Shown: positions 1 to 9,614, counted from the first letter of the stretch. The stretch is 64,000 nt of DNA from UBA8231 sp036011085 (GCA_036011085.1 DASCMS010000161.1:13101-77100); one strand, 5' to 3'. Program-made: numbers and translations. The notes: generated by a model from the letters alone, not told the origin.

Positions 1-425
1 GAGGTGATGACGACGATGCTGCCGCCGCGCTCCTTCATAGATGGCAGTGCCTCCTGGCACAGGTTGAAGGTGCCGAAGAAGTTGACGTCCACCACCTCGC
101 GGGCACGTGCCTCCGTCGTCTTCTCGAAATCGCTGAAGGCGTTGATGCCGGCGTTGCACACCAGTATGTCGAGACGGCCGTACTCGGCCATGGCCGTTTC
201 CACCAGCTGCTGGCAGACCTGCCGCTCCGCTGCGCTTCCGGCGACTCCAACGGCCCGGCCTCCCTGCTGGCGCACTTCCTCGCAGGCCTGCTCCACGTTG
301 GCCGGCGTCGAGCTGTTGAGCACCACGTGTGCGCCCTCGTTGACGAGGACCCGGGCGATGCCGCGGCCCATGGCGCCCTTCTTTCCCGCAGCTGTGATGA
401 TGGCGACTCTTTCTTTGAGCTTCAT
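1..425 (-). CDS. SDR-family NAD(P)-dependent oxidoreductase, C-terminus cut by window edge
   Basis: The reverse strand encodes about 141 residues of a short-chain dehydrogenase/reductase and is still open at base 1. It begins MKLKERVAIIT and has the Rossmann glycine motif (TAAGKKGAMGRGIA) and the NAG motif after strand beta 4 (LDILVCNAGI). The catalytic Ser/Tyr-x-x-x-Lys part lies outside the window. The ATG overlaps the TGA of the upstream nitrilase-family gene (ATGA, 422-425), so the two are probably translationally coupled. The family reduces or oxidises alcohol/carbonyl substrates with NAD(P); the substrate cannot be told. The start choice is firm because of the overlap and the N-terminal family pattern. 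Confidence 0.9.
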   Translation of the reverse strand, partial: MKLKERVAIITAAGKKGAMGRGIARVLVNEGAHVVLNSSTPANVEQACEEVRQQGGRAVGVAGSAAERQVCQQLVETAMAEYGRLDILVCNAGINAFSDFEKTTEARAREVVDVNFFGTFNLCQEALPSMKERGGSIVVIT

Positions 426-1601
426 CGTCGGTCCTCCTCCGGATCCTGCAGTTCTGCGAGCCGCTTCCGGGCGGTGCGGTCGAACCAGGTGCTGGGATAA
501 TCTTCGATCAGCTTCTCGAAGGCTGCCACTGCCTGCCCCGTCTCTCCGTCTCTCAACAGCTGCTCGGCGCGCTCGTACTCCACGTGTCCCATCGTCGTAG
601 CGCGACGGACCATGGCGGCGATCTCGCGCGGCGGAAACGGCTGGATCTCCGGGAGTTTCTCCAGGGCCTTGGGCGTCGTCTGCGTCAGTTGCGCGAAAGT
701 CTCGGGGCGGCGCTCCCGGAACAACCTGGCCCGCATGTCCGTCTGGGCATTCGACCAGTCGGCGTTGTCTCGCCCGCCAAAGGGATCGATGTCCACCATC
801 GCCATTCCACCGGGTTCGAGGGACTCCGCCAGGATTTCACCTTTGGGCGAGATGATGACGGATCCCACGTCCGTGCCCTAGCCGGCCCCACGAGACGACG
901 ATGTAGGTGAAATTCTCCACCGCACGGGTGCGGAAAGCGGCCCGGCTGATCTCTGCGCCACCGAAGGCAGCGCCGCCAACTGTCGGATTGAAGATGATGT
1001 CCGCCCCCTCCAGGGCGAGACATCTGGCGGTTTCCGGAAACACCATGTCGTAGCAGATCAGCATACCGACGGTTCCCAGATCCGGCGTCTCGAAGACAGG
1101 AAAACTGTCCCCGGGAACTTTGAGGAACTCCTGCACCGGAAAACAGACCTTGTCGTAGTGGCCGATCTGCCGGCCGTCACGTCCCAGGAAGAAGGCCGTG
1201 TTGCGGATGCTGCCTTCGTCGTCCATCCGGTCGTTGCAGCAGATCACGTACATGTTGTGGGCAGCGGCTGTCTCACCGAGGTGCGCCAGCAGTCGCTCGA
1301 CGGCCGGACCAAGAACCTCACCTGCCTGAGACGGGCTGGCGGCAGTCCATCCGGTCGTACAGAGGCAGTCCTCCGGCAGGATGGCGATGTCACATCCGGC
1401 GGCACCCGCCTTCCGGATCAGACCCGCCAGCGTTTCGATCGAGGCATCGATCTTTATCAGCGCCTCTGCTGCACACAGGCGGAAATCGATGTTCAGCGAT
1501 CTCCGGACGCTTCCGCCGGCATTCAGACTGCCGATCCTGATCATGGCATCGTCGCCTAGGCCGGCGGCGCCGACGATCGGTCCGCCACGCTGACGGGTCA
1601 T
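422..1601 (-). pseudogene. Carbon-nitrogen hydrolase (nitrilase/amidase family), split by a frameshift
   Basis: Two reading frames together make one nitrilase-superfamily protein. The first (from ATG 1601, which overlaps the upstream TGA as ATGA) carries the family Glu segment (ILPEDCLCTTG), the region around the catalytic Lys, and a putative catalytic Cys in MLICYDMVFPE. It runs off-frame after YIVVSWGRLG. The second frame resumes at about 868 with GSVIISPKGEILAES, the usual strand after the catalytic core, and ends at 422. Removing one C from the CCC at 876-878 restores a continuous protein (SWGRLGTDVGSVIISPKGE), about 392 aa. A sequencing or assembly error is as likely as a real mutation. 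Such enzymes hydrolyse amides, nitriles or carbamoyl groups; the substrate is unknown. It sits between a propeller hydrolase and an SDR in one operon. Confidence 0.8.
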
Positions 1602-3154
1602 CAGTCGATTCTCCCCGGCACGGCAGCCTGCCACAGGGTCACCTCCGGCGGAGAGATGGTCAGCGAGTAGAGCTTCGTCCCCGGGGCGATGTGGAAGCGC
1701 AGCTTCACGTAGAATTCGCCGCGACTCAAACCCTCGCACCCCGGCGGACGCTCCTCGCCCTTCGGAGGCCAACCCGGTCGGCCGTTCCAGGACAGCTCCG
1801 TGCTCAATGTGTCTTCACGAATCGGGTCGCATTCCTGCAGGCCGTACCCCGGGATGGGTGCCCCCGTGTCCTGCAGCAGTTCGTAGAGCAGCTCCCCTGC
1901 GGACGCGTCCACGTTGACCGACACCCGGCCGCCGTCCTCCTGGCGGAAGCGGTGCGTCGTCAGTTGACCCGGGGCAAAGCTGCTGGCTTCGATGGACACC
2001 CAGCCATCCGGCCGCAGCAGAGCCACACCCTTGCCCCAGCTCTTTGTCTGCCCGTACCGCCTCTCTGCCGGCCGGTGGCTGCGGCCGTTGTGACTCAGAT
2101 TCGTTGCACCGTAGAACAGCCACAGACGGTTATCGTGCAGGATCGGTGCGTCACCGTACAGCATACCCCCATCCCAGGCGCCCGGGCTACCGCGGTGCAG
2201 GAAGGGTTTCCGGTAACGGGTCCACGAGACCGTGTCACGGCTCACCGCCAGCTGCGTGTCGACGTACCCGTCGACACGGGCCGCCAGCGCCGCCGGTCCT
2301 CCGGACTCCGCCTTGCCCCAGTAGCTCTCCGGATCCTGGATGACGAGGGGTTCGGCCAGATCCGTCAGAAACGTGTGCAGCATGATCAGGTGCAAACCGC
2401 CGTCGGTGCGGTTTGCCGGATCGAAGCCGGCGGCGTAGAACTCGGTGCCCGGCGGATCGTCGAGATCCTGGTCGATGACGGTACGCAGGCCGGACCAGTT
2501 GAGCCCGTCCTGGCTGTCGCGTCGGCCCAGGACACGTGTGCGACGACCCGAGCCCCGTTGCGAGTAGTAGACGAAGGGAGCGTCCGGATCGATGACGCCA
2601 CCGAAGGTCTCCGCCGGTGAACCGAAGTTGAACAGCATCCTCTGTCGGCTGTGCTCACCGCTCGGATAGGGCCGCCAGTCAAAACCGTCCTCAGAATGGT
2701 ACGCCAGCCACTCGGGTGTGCCGTCGGGCGCGGTGCCGGTGGGTTTGTTGTCGACTCGCTTCCAGCGGCAGGCACCATCCGTCGTGTACGGATCGCGGAA
2801 CGTCATCAGTCCGCCCGGGGGACAGTTGGTGATGTTGTTGTCCTTTGAGGCGGCCCATTCCACCAGCCCCAGACTCGGCTTCTCCCAGGTCAGCCCGTCA
2901 TCGGACACGAGGGCACAGATCAGCAGTCGATCTTCCATCCAGACGTTGTAGTACAGCCGGAACTGGCCAGCCTCTTCATCGTAGGTGGCGGTGGAGAACT
3001 GCGCGCTCTCCGGCTCCCAGGGTCGATCCAGCGGGATGTCGAGCGGCGTTTCGACTGTGAGCTTTTCGGGTTGACCGAGCACGCGCCCGGCGCCGTTCAG
3101 TGACTCGATGAAGAAGTCGTCGGCGAAGGTCTGCTTTCCGGGGTGCCGCTCCAC
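1601..3154 (-). CDS. Sialidase/GH43-like beta-propeller protein
   Basis: A 517-aa protein beginning at GTG 3154, two bases after the stop of the peptidase gene. It has no signal peptide. Asp-box-like motifs occur at SDDGLTWEKP, SEDGFDWRPYP and SQDGLNWSG, and blade-like segments (FRLYYNVW, APFVYYSQRGSG, LWLFYGATN) resemble five-bladed propeller glycosidases such as GH32, GH43 and sialidases. A jelly-roll-like C-terminal region follows from about residue 370 (GWVSIEAS to LYSLTISPP). I infer a glycoside hydrolase or sugar-binding role but cannot place catalytic acids. Its operon neighbours are an M28 peptidase upstream and a nitrilase-family hydrolase overlapping downstream. Confidence 0.7.
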   Translation of the reverse strand: MERHPGKQTFADDFFIESLNGAGRVLGQPEKLTVETPLDIPLDRPWEPESAQFSTATYDEEAGQFRLYYNVWMEDRLLICALVSDDGLTWEKPSLGLVEWAASKDNNITNCPPGGLMTFRDPYTTDGACRWKRVDNKPTGTAPDGTPEWLAYHSEDGFDWRPYPSGEHSRQRMLFNFGSPAETFGGVIDPDAPFVYYSQRGSGRRTRVLGRRDSQDGLNWSGLRTVIDQDLDDPPGTEFYAAGFDPANRTDGGLHLIMLHTFLTDLAEPLVIQDPESYWGKAESGGPAALAARVDGYVDTQLAVSRDTVSWTRYRKPFLHRGSPGAWDGGMLYGDAPILHDNRLWLFYGATNLSHNGRSHRPAERRYGQTKSWGKGVALLRPDGWVSIEASSFAPGQLTTHRFRQEDGGRVSVNVDASAGELLYELLQDTGAPIPGYGLQECDPIREDTLSTELSWNGRPGWPPKGEERPPGCEGLSRGEFYVKLRFHIAPGTKLYSLTISPPEVTLWQAAVPGRID

Positions 3155-3156
3155 GC

Positions 3157-5418
3157 TCAGTCCCCGGCCTCCGGAGAGGGCAGCAGGGCCGCCGCTTCGT
3201 CGAGACGCGCGGCAAAGCTCTCGAGGATGCCGGCGACGATGACGATCTGCTCCTCCACCTCATCGAAGCGGCGTTGTTCGATCGCCTCGCGTACTCCGGG
3301 GAAGGTCTTGGCGCCGTACCCCGTGTAGAAACCGGGAGCGTAGATGTGATGGCGGTACCAGGGGCGTCCGGGTAAGCCGTGTTCGCGTGTCAGCAGTCGT
3401 TCGCTGGTGTAGAGCAGCTTGTTCAACTGCTGCAGGGCGTCGGCTGGCGGCGACGCGGCAGTGCGTGCCGTCTCGAAGGCTTCGGCGCTCTCGTCGAGTT
3501 GTCCGAGGGCATTCTGCAGCGGCGCAAAGTTGAAGTGTGGCACCTCCGCCTTCCTGCTCGGCGGCTGCAGTGGCTGCGTCGGATCAAGAGCGGCGGCGAA
3601 CCGTCCGTCTTCGATCAGTCCATTCACGCGCTCCGTTTCGGTGCGCATCTTGTCGGCCAGTGTTTCCAGGCCTTCGACCGCCCGGGCCATGTCCCCGGAA
3701 AAGGCCCTGAACTCGAAAGGCAGCACCTCGGCGTTGGCCAGCCGCAGCAGCGCCCGTCCGTTCACTTGCGCCAGGGTCACACCGTAGGCGAACTCCGGAT
3801 CGTGGAACCGCGTGAAATGCTCGTAGGTGTCATAGAGTGTGTGATAGCTGCCCCCCCCGCCTTCGCCGCCAAAGCCCGAGTTCGAGGAGGCCAGACCGAG
3901 ATGCTGCAGAAACGGTGTGTAATCGGAGCCGGACCCCAGGGGGTGGAGCCGCAGATTGCTGCGCGCCGCTTCCTTGCGAGTCTTGTCGTTTCCGGTGGCC
4001 AGCATGCGGGCCCGCTGTCGTGCACCCACCGTCAGACCGGTCTCGGGATCGATCACATCCCTCATGATGCCGTTGTAGAGAACTTCCAGCGTCGGTGATC
4101 CGCCAAGTCCGAGAAAGCCCCGGCCATTCGTATCGGTGTTGATGTAGGCGACGCCCTTCTCGTCCAGCTCCTCACGGTGATCTTCGGCCCACTCGGACGA
4201 GCCGATCAGACCTTCTTCCTCGGCATCCCAGGCGGCGAAGATCAGGGTTCGCTTCGGCGGTTGTCCCTCCCGAGCCAGCTGACCGATGGCCTGGGCTTCC
4301 GCCAGGACGGTGATCAACCCCGAGATCGGATCCTGAGCGCCGTGGTTCCAGGCATCGTGGTGGTTACCCCGCAGGATCCACTCGTCGGGATAGGTCGAGC
4401 CCTGCATGCGAGCGATCACGTTGTACGCCGCCACGGTCCGCCAGTCGAACTTGACTTTCAGGTGGACCTTCGCCGGCCCGGGACCGATGTGGTAGGTGAT
4501 TGGCAGGGCGCCCCGCCAGGCGCCGGGTGCCACCGGACCGTCCAGCGACTCGAGCAGAGGCAGCGCATCGGCATAGGAAATCGGCAGCGTCGGGATCGGC
4601 GCCAGCACGTCAACGTCCTCCCGTGACAGACGCTCCACCCCCTTCTTCGATGGCTCGAACGGTGTCAGCGGATCTCCGGCGTAGCGCGTGATGTCCATGA
4701 CCGATCCACGCTGCACACCGCTGTCATTCTTGAACCCGCCCTTCGGGTAGACGTCACCGCGGGCGTACCCGTCGTTGGCCGGATCGGAGTAGATGATGGT
4801 GCCGATGGCCCCGTGTTCGGCGGCGACCTTGGGTTTGATGCCACGGAAGGTGCGGCCATACTTGACGATGACGATCCGGCCTTCGACGCTGACGCCGTAA
4901 CGCGCCAGCAGCTCGTAGTCCTCCGGCGTGCCGTAGTTGACGAACACCAGCTCCGCCGTCACGTCGCCGTCGACGGAGTAGGCGTTGTACGGCGGCAGCA
5001 GGTCGTCGCGCACGGCGGTGCTCGCGTCCTCGGCCAGCGTGCGTTCGTCGAGGGTTGCGGTGAAGGGGTATGGCTCGAGCAGCTCCAGCTGGCGATGTTC
5101 CGGTACCGGCAACAGGATGTCGTAGCGCTCGAGATCCGTGTCGTACCCCCACGATGTGAACAGCTCGGCCAGATACTCGGCGTTCTGCTTGCCGTATGCC
5201 GATCCCACGTGATGCGGTCGGGCCGACAGGTAGCGCATCCAGGTGCGCAGATCGTCTGCTGAGAGGGCCTCGTCGTACGCCGTCTCCAGATCCCGCTGTG
5301 CTGTGGTGCCGTCTTCGTCGAAACCCAGCAGAGGTTGAGCCGCCAACGGCACAGCCATCGCGATGGCCGCCATCAGAACCGCCACCTGATGGAAGAGTCG
5401 TGTCATGGCGTAGGTCAC
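3157..5418 (-). CDS. Secreted M28 metallopeptidase, glutamate carboxypeptidase II/PSMA-like
   Basis: 753 aa with an N-terminal signal peptide (hydrophobic stretch ending AVPLAAQP). The order is that of PSMA/transferrin-receptor-like peptidases: a PA domain (about 110-270; YGVSVEGRIVIVKYG), an M28 zinc-peptidase domain (about 320-560) and a helical dimerisation domain at the C-terminus. Likely zinc ligands and catalytic acids are visible in RGNHHDAWNHG, AAWDAEEEGLIGSSEW, INTDTNGRG and SYHTLYDTYEHF. The predicted role is di-zinc exopeptidase activity on peptides outside the cytoplasm. The start is GTG at 5418 overlapping the upstream stop (GTGA). A second possible start, ATG 5406, still keeps the signal peptide. 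Confidence 0.92.
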   Translation of the reverse strand: MTYAMTRLFHQVAVLMAAIAMAVPLAAQPLLGFDEDGTTAQRDLETAYDEALSADDLRTWMRYLSARPHHVGSAYGKQNAEYLAELFTSWGYDTDLERYDILLPVPEHRQLELLEPYPFTATLDERTLAEDASTAVRDDLLPPYNAYSVDGDVTAELVFVNYGTPEDYELLARYGVSVEGRIVIVKYGRTFRGIKPKVAAEHGAIGTIIYSDPANDGYARGDVYPKGGFKNDSGVQRGSVMDITRYAGDPLTPFEPSKKGVERLSREDVDVLAPIPTLPISYADALPLLESLDGPVAPGAWRGALPITYHIGPGPAKVHLKVKFDWRTVAAYNVIARMQGSTYPDEWILRGNHHDAWNHGAQDPISGLITVLAEAQAIGQLAREGQPPKRTLIFAAWDAEEEGLIGSSEWAEDHREELDEKGVAYINTDTNGRGFLGLGGSPTLEVLYNGIMRDVIDPETGLTVGARQRARMLATGNDKTRKEAARSNLRLHPLGSGSDYTPFLQHLGLASSNSGFGGEGGGGSYHTLYDTYEHFTRFHDPEFAYGVTLAQVNGRALLRLANAEVLPFEFRAFSGDMARAVEGLETLADKMRTETERVNGLIEDGRFAAALDPTQPLQPPSRKAEVPHFNFAPLQNALGQLDESAEAFETARTAASPPADALQQLNKLLYTSERLLTREHGLPGRPWYRHHIYAPGFYTGYGAKTFPGVREAIEQRRFDEVEEQIVIVAGILESFAARLDEAAALLPSPEAGD

Positions 5419-6827
5419 TCCACTTTCTGTGTGAACGCCAGCATGGGACGGTGTCCGCTCACATCCTGCGGCACCACGGACGGGGGAAACGTGGTGGGTG
5501 CGCCGATGACGACCGCCGTGCCGGACAACGCCCGGCCCAGACGAATCTCGAAGCGGTCCGTCTTCGGGATCGACCAGCCCGCCACCGGTACGTCTCCCTT
5601 AGCATCGCGCACCACGAAGGGGAACTCGTCGGGGATCATGCTCTCGTAATGAAGCCTCTCGTCTACATGGTCGAATTGAAGTTCGATCCTCTTTGCTGAT
5701 TTCCGTCGTGCGGCGACACAGTCGGGGTGACGGAACTTCACGTCCCGGTCGTAGACCGCCCCAAGCGCCGCCGAGGCCGCCCGCTGGCCGATGGTGATGT
5801 TGCCGAGAGAGTTCGTGTGGATGACATCGGACAGACCCAGATCCAGTGTCGACAGCAGAACCACGTGCCGCATCGTGCCAGCCAGCTGCCGCTGCAGCTC
5901 ACGCATGCCTTCCCAGCCGGCGTCACCGGCGACGTTGGGTTCACCCACCCAGCGATTCAGCTGTGTCGTGATGACGGGCAGCTGGGCGTTGCCGAAACAC
6001 TTGCGCAAGTCGGCGACGAAGCGTTTGAAGTTGCGCCGGTAGTCCTTCAGCTGCGGCACCGACGCGTCTGATTCGCCTTGGTACCAGACCACGCCGCGCA
6101 CACCACCCCCAGCATCTTCCACATAGCGCAGCATGTTGTCGAACAGCACTCCGTCGACACCCCGCGTCCATGCCGACAGCGGCGATCCTCCCAGCGACGC
6201 CGGGATCAGGCCGATGGGGAGTCCCAGTTCGGCGCGCAGCGTCTTGCCGAAGACGAGCCAGGGACTGTGCGACGGGTTCGAGCCCAGGCGGTTGGGTGGA
6301 TACTTCGTCTGCGTCGAGTCGCCCAGCGGGTGTGTGGCCAGGGCCCATTCGCCATTGGCGCGAAACATGTGCACCCCCAGCTCGGGCGCGTCTGGCACCG
6401 GCGACTTGCCGTGGCCTTCGGCGTTGCTCTGTCCCGTGATCACCCAGACGTCACCCACGCCGATGTGATGCACCATGTCGCCGCGCTGCCCCCGCTCCAC
6501 CGGCCCGTCGTCGAGCTGCAGCATCGTCTCGATACGGTACAGGCCACCGGCGGGAACGCCCTGCAGCTTCACCTTCCACGTGCCGGCTCTGCTCGTCGTC
6601 GCCCGCACCCACTGCAGCGACCGCGACACGGCTTCGCCGTCGCTCTCACGCGCCAGCCGCACCGCTACGACCGCCTTCCTGTAGGGCTCGCCGGTCACCC
6701 AGCGCCCGGCGAGCTCGATCGTCGCCGTGTCGTCGTCGCCCCGCTGGAAGATCTGCCAGTCCTGGGGTCCGGTCTCGATCAGGACTCCGAGTTCGTCTTT
6801 CTTCTGCATCGATCCGTTTGACCTCAT
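5415..6827 (-). CDS. Sialate O-acetylesterase-like SGNH hydrolase
   Basis: About 470 aa. It contains the SASA/SGNH motifs GDVWVITGQSNAEG (nucleophile Ser block), GLIPASLGGSPLSAW, VVWYQGESDAS and a C-terminal catalytic-His region DVIHTNSLGNITIGQR. An N-terminal beta-sandwich region (about 1-120) precedes the esterase fold. No convincing signal peptide is seen with the ATG at 6827 or the alternative ATG at 6809; longer versions would run into the promoter of the divergent gene. The family removes O-acetyl groups from sialic acids or other sugars. It heads the minus-strand run and is divergent from a sialidase-like gene starting at 6852, which fits acetylated glycan degradation. Confidence 0.85.
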   Translation of the reverse strand: MRSNGSMQKKDELGVLIETGPQDWQIFQRGDDDTATIELAGRWVTGEPYRKAVVAVRLARESDGEAVSRSLQWVRATTSRAGTWKVKLQGVPAGGLYRIETMLQLDDGPVERGQRGDMVHHIGVGDVWVITGQSNAEGHGKSPVPDAPELGVHMFRANGEWALATHPLGDSTQTKYPPNRLGSNPSHSPWLVFGKTLRAELGLPIGLIPASLGGSPLSAWTRGVDGVLFDNMLRYVEDAGGGVRGVVWYQGESDASVPQLKDYRRNFKRFVADLRKCFGNAQLPVITTQLNRWVGEPNVAGDAGWEGMRELQRQLAGTMRHVVLLSTLDLGLSDVIHTNSLGNITIGQRAASAALGAVYDRDVKFRHPDCVAARRKSAKRIELQFDHVDERLHYESMIPDEFPFVVRDAKGDVPVAGWSIPKTDRFEIRLGRALSGTAVVIGAPTTFPPSVVPQDVSGHRPMLAFTQKVE

Positions 6828-6851
6828 CCTGTCGTTAGTGAGACATCGACC

Positions 6852-7763
6852 ATGGCTGAACTGCTGTCCGTGCGCAGGATCTGGGACCACGCCCCGCACA
6901 ACGCCTTCACCGATCTGCTTTGGTCCCACGATGCCTGGTGGTGCACATGCCGCGAAGCCGGGGAGCACGGCCACGTGCCCGCCGCCATCCGTATCCTCCG
7001 CTCCCCCGATGGCGACCGGTGGTCCAGCGTCGCCGAACTGACGGAGCCCGATGTCGATCTGCGCGACCCGAAGTTATCCATCATGCCCGATGGCCGGCTC
7101 ATGCTGCTCACCTGCGCCAACTTCATCGACCGTCGCGGGCGCTATCTGACGCGTTCTCCCCGGGTCTCGTTCTCAGCCGATGGCCAGTCTTGGTCATCGC
7201 CGGCAAAGTGCCTGGCCGAAGATCACTGGCTGTGGCGCGTCACCTGGCACGACGGTGTCGGCTACAGTGTGTCGAAGCTCGGCATCGGCGACAACCCGCG
7301 GCGCGGCTTCCTCTACCGCACCGTCGATGGCCTCGAGTGGGACTTCGTCACCGAGTTCCTCCTGCCCGACGACACCTGGACAGCCAGCGAGACCACGGTG
7401 CGTATCCTGACCGACGGCGATATGGTCGCTCTCATCCGGCCCGACTGGATCGGCGTCAGCCCGCCACCGTACGAAGACTGGTCCTTCACCCGCATCGGCG
7501 AGAGCCTGGGGGGACCGAATTTCATCGTGCTCCCGGGTGACCGGATGTGGGCCTGCGCCCGGGGCCGTGGAGCAGACGGAAGGGCGGCGACGGTGCTGTC
7601 CCGCATGACCCGCCACAGCTACGCGCCGGACCTCGTCCTGCCCAGCGGCGGCGACACATCCTACGCCGGCATGGTCTGGCGTGAAAACCTGCTCTGGCTG
7701 AGCTACTACTCGTCACACGAGGACCACGCCAGCATCTACCTGGCCCAACTGCGCCTGGACTGA
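6852..7763 (+). CDS. Sialidase-like beta-propeller protein
   Basis: 303 aa. At least three Asp-box-type motifs are visible (RSPDGDRWSS, SADGQSWSSPAK, TVDGLEWDFV), spaced as in six-bladed sialidase/BNR propellers. The C-terminus ends AGMVWRENLLWLSYYSSHED with a final edge strand. No signal peptide is seen, so it is probably cytoplasmic. I do not see the full arginine triad with confidence, so enzymatic sialidase activity is only a guess. It is divergent from the sialate-esterase-like gene (about 24 bp between starts) and its stop abuts the stop of the convergent enolase-superfamily gene (7763/7764). Confidence 0.75.
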   Translation: MAELLSVRRIWDHAPHNAFTDLLWSHDAWWCTCREAGEHGHVPAAIRILRSPDGDRWSSVAELTEPDVDLRDPKLSIMPDGRLMLLTCANFIDRRGRYLTRSPRVSFSADGQSWSSPAKCLAEDHWLWRVTWHDGVGYSVSKLGIGDNPRRGFLYRTVDGLEWDFVTEFLLPDDTWTASETTVRILTDGDMVALIRPDWIGVSPPPYEDWSFTRIGESLGGPNFIVLPGDRMWACARGRGADGRAATVLSRMTRHSYAPDLVLPSGGDTSYAGMVWRENLLWLSYYSSHEDHASIYLAQLRLD

Positions 7764-9032
7764 TCACGCCGGCGGCGTCGTCCACACCGGGCCGGAGTCG
7801 GTCTCCTGCCATAAACGATCGAAGCGGGTGCGATCGTCCTCTCCCTCCCAGAAATCGGTCACGATGTCGTTGGCGTACGAGGGTGGCGGGCCAGGGGCCC
7901 GGAAGCCGTGGAGCCGCTCCAGGAAACGCATGTCGTCGTGGTGCCCGGCCCGGTTCGGGTCGTGTTTCAGATAGATGGTCAGCCCGTCGCCGTAGCGCAT
8001 GCGCACCAGGGCCGGCGGAAAGGTGGGCGGCTCGGTCTTACATCGCTCCAACCGGTCCCGGTCCAGTTTCACCCCGATCCCGGGCCCGTCCGGCACGCGG
8101 ACACTGCCGCTGACCACGGGCATCGACTCGGTGGTCACATCCTCCTTCCACAGATGGCAGACGTTGACGTGGTCAATTTCTGCTTTTCTGACCACGGCCA
8201 CTTCCTGGGCCAGAAACGCCTGGTTGATCGTTCCCCCTGACTGCTGGTACATGACGGGTGTGTTGGTCGCCTCGGAGATGGCCCCGACCTTCATGGCCAA
8301 GCCGATGGGGGCGTGCCCCGCCATGTAGCCGTCGACGATTCTCTCCACCATCAGGTCGCCGGGACCGTGGTGCAGGATGATGGGCAGGGCACATTGCTCC
8401 CGGAGCATGCGGTAGCCGTCCTCGTCGGATGCGGGAACCACATCCTCGAAGCGGCCGGCCACGGAAAAGCGCTCGAGCTCGGTCAGGATCGGCCGGATCG
8501 AGTAGTAGTCGGAATTGGCGTTGAAGTCGTAGTGGATCCTGAAACCGGGAGGCGCAACCTTCTGCATGGCTTCGGTCTGACGGATCACGTTCTGCACCTC
8601 GTCGACGTGATACTTCAGCCACAGGTAGCCGCGCCCCGCCGCCTCCAGCACCTCCTCGGCCATGGCCTCCGGCTCGCGGGACACCGACCACGCCGCCACC
8701 GGGATCCACGAACGCACCTTCGGGCCCATCAGCTTCCACGCCGGCAGCCCCAGGTGCTGGCCCATCAGGTCGTAGAGGGCGCAGTTGATGGCCAGGTCGG
8801 TGTCGGTGTTGATCCAGTCGAAGGGACTGGTGCCGATGTATTTCTCGCGTAGCGGGTCAGCGTCGCGGCCTGCTCCGACGCTCTCGCCGATCCCCTCGAG
8901 GCCGTCATCGGTATGCAGCACGAAGACGGTGCGGTACTGGAACACGTCGCCGTGGTAGCGCCGGATGGCGGCGGCGTTGAAGTCCTGGAAGGGTGGCTGG
9001 ATGGTGTGTACTTCGAGGTCGGTGATCCGCAT
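7764..9032 (-). CDS. Enolase-superfamily (mandelate racemase/muconate-lactonizing-like) enzyme
   Basis: 422 aa with the N-terminal capping domain (MRITDLEVHTIQPP to LEGIGESVGAG) and a TIM barrel. A K-x-H pair (WLKYHVDE) stands where the superfamily usually has K-x-K. Metal-ligand positions on strands 3 and 4 look like HYDFNANSD and GRFEDVV. The strand-5 position, normally Glu or Asp, reads ILHHGPG. A later segment VNVCHLWKED is shared in pattern with the second family member in this window (18926-20206). The family abstracts a proton alpha to a carboxylate, often acting as a sugar-acid dehydratase; the substrate is unknown. The start follows directly on the HD gene stop (0 bp), so it is the third gene of that operon. 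Confidence 0.88.
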   Translation of the reverse strand: MRITDLEVHTIQPPFQDFNAAAIRRYHGDVFQYRTVFVLHTDDGLEGIGESVGAGRDADPLREKYIGTSPFDWINTDTDLAINCALYDLMGQHLGLPAWKLMGPKVRSWIPVAAWSVSREPEAMAEEVLEAAGRGYLWLKYHVDEVQNVIRQTEAMQKVAPPGFRIHYDFNANSDYYSIRPILTELERFSVAGRFEDVVPASDEDGYRMLREQCALPIILHHGPGDLMVERIVDGYMAGHAPIGLAMKVGAISEATNTPVMYQQSGGTINQAFLAQEVAVVRKAEIDHVNVCHLWKEDVTTESMPVVSGSVRVPDGPGIGVKLDRDRLERCKTEPPTFPPALVRMRYGDGLTIYLKHDPNRAGHHDDMRFLERLHGFRAPGPPPSYANDIVTDFWEGEDDRTRFDRLWQETDSGPVWTTPPA

Positions 9033-9614
9033 CTATTCTGCCTCGCCGCCGAGACCCAGCCGGCCCTCCTCCGGGCGCAGCGCTTCGATCACGAACTGGA
9101 TGTGCTCTTCTATTTGAACACTGATCTCTTCAGCCCCTGCCAGGATATCCTCACGGTTCACGCCGCGGGCGAAGCCCTTGTCCTTCAGCTTCTTCTTCAC
9201 GCTCTTCACCGTCAGGTCCATCAGGCTCCGTGAGGGCCGCACGAGGGCACAGGCCACGAGGAAGCCGCACAGCTCGTCCACGGCGAACAGCGTCTTGGCT
9301 ACGGGTGATTCCCTTGCCACGCCCGTGTAGTGCGCATGACCCAGGATCGCCGTGCACAGCTCCTCGGGGTAGCCGCGGTCACGCAGCAGGGCCACGCCGT
9401 GGGCGGGATGCTCCTGGGTCGCCGACAGGGCGCCATTGGGAAACCGCTCGTAGTCGAAGTCGTGCAGCAGGCCGACGGTGGCCCAGGCTTCCTCGTCAGC
9501 GCCTGCCTGGCGGGCGCAGGCCCGCATGGCGATCTCGACGGCATACATGTGCTTGCGCAACGCCTCCGACTGGGTGTACTCGTGCATCAGATCGAGGGCT
9601 TCGTCGCGTGTCAT
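9033..9614 (-). CDS. HD-domain metal-dependent hydrolase
   Basis: 193 aa. HD-superfamily residues are visible: an early His (H22, in LRKHMYAVE), the HD pair at H51-D52 (GLLHDFDYERFP), a His pair in ILGHAHYTG, and a late Asp (AVDELCGFLV). The Lys-rich stretch VKSVKKKLKDKGFARG follows. This is the compact uncharacterised HD hydrolase type found in many bacteria. The substrate is unknown but is likely a phosphoester or nucleotide. The ATG overlaps the stop of the AlbA_2/RecG-like gene by 4 bases, so expression is likely controlled by that gene's promoter. Confidence 0.88.
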   Translation of the reverse strand: MTRDEALDLMHEYTQSEALRKHMYAVEIAMRACARQAGADEEAWATVGLLHDFDYERFPNGALSATQEHPAHGVALLRDRGYPEELCTAILGHAHYTGVARESPVAKTLFAVDELCGFLVACALVRPSRSLMDLTVKSVKKKLKDKGFARGVNREDILAGAEEISVQIEEHIQFVIEALRPEEGRLGLGGEAE

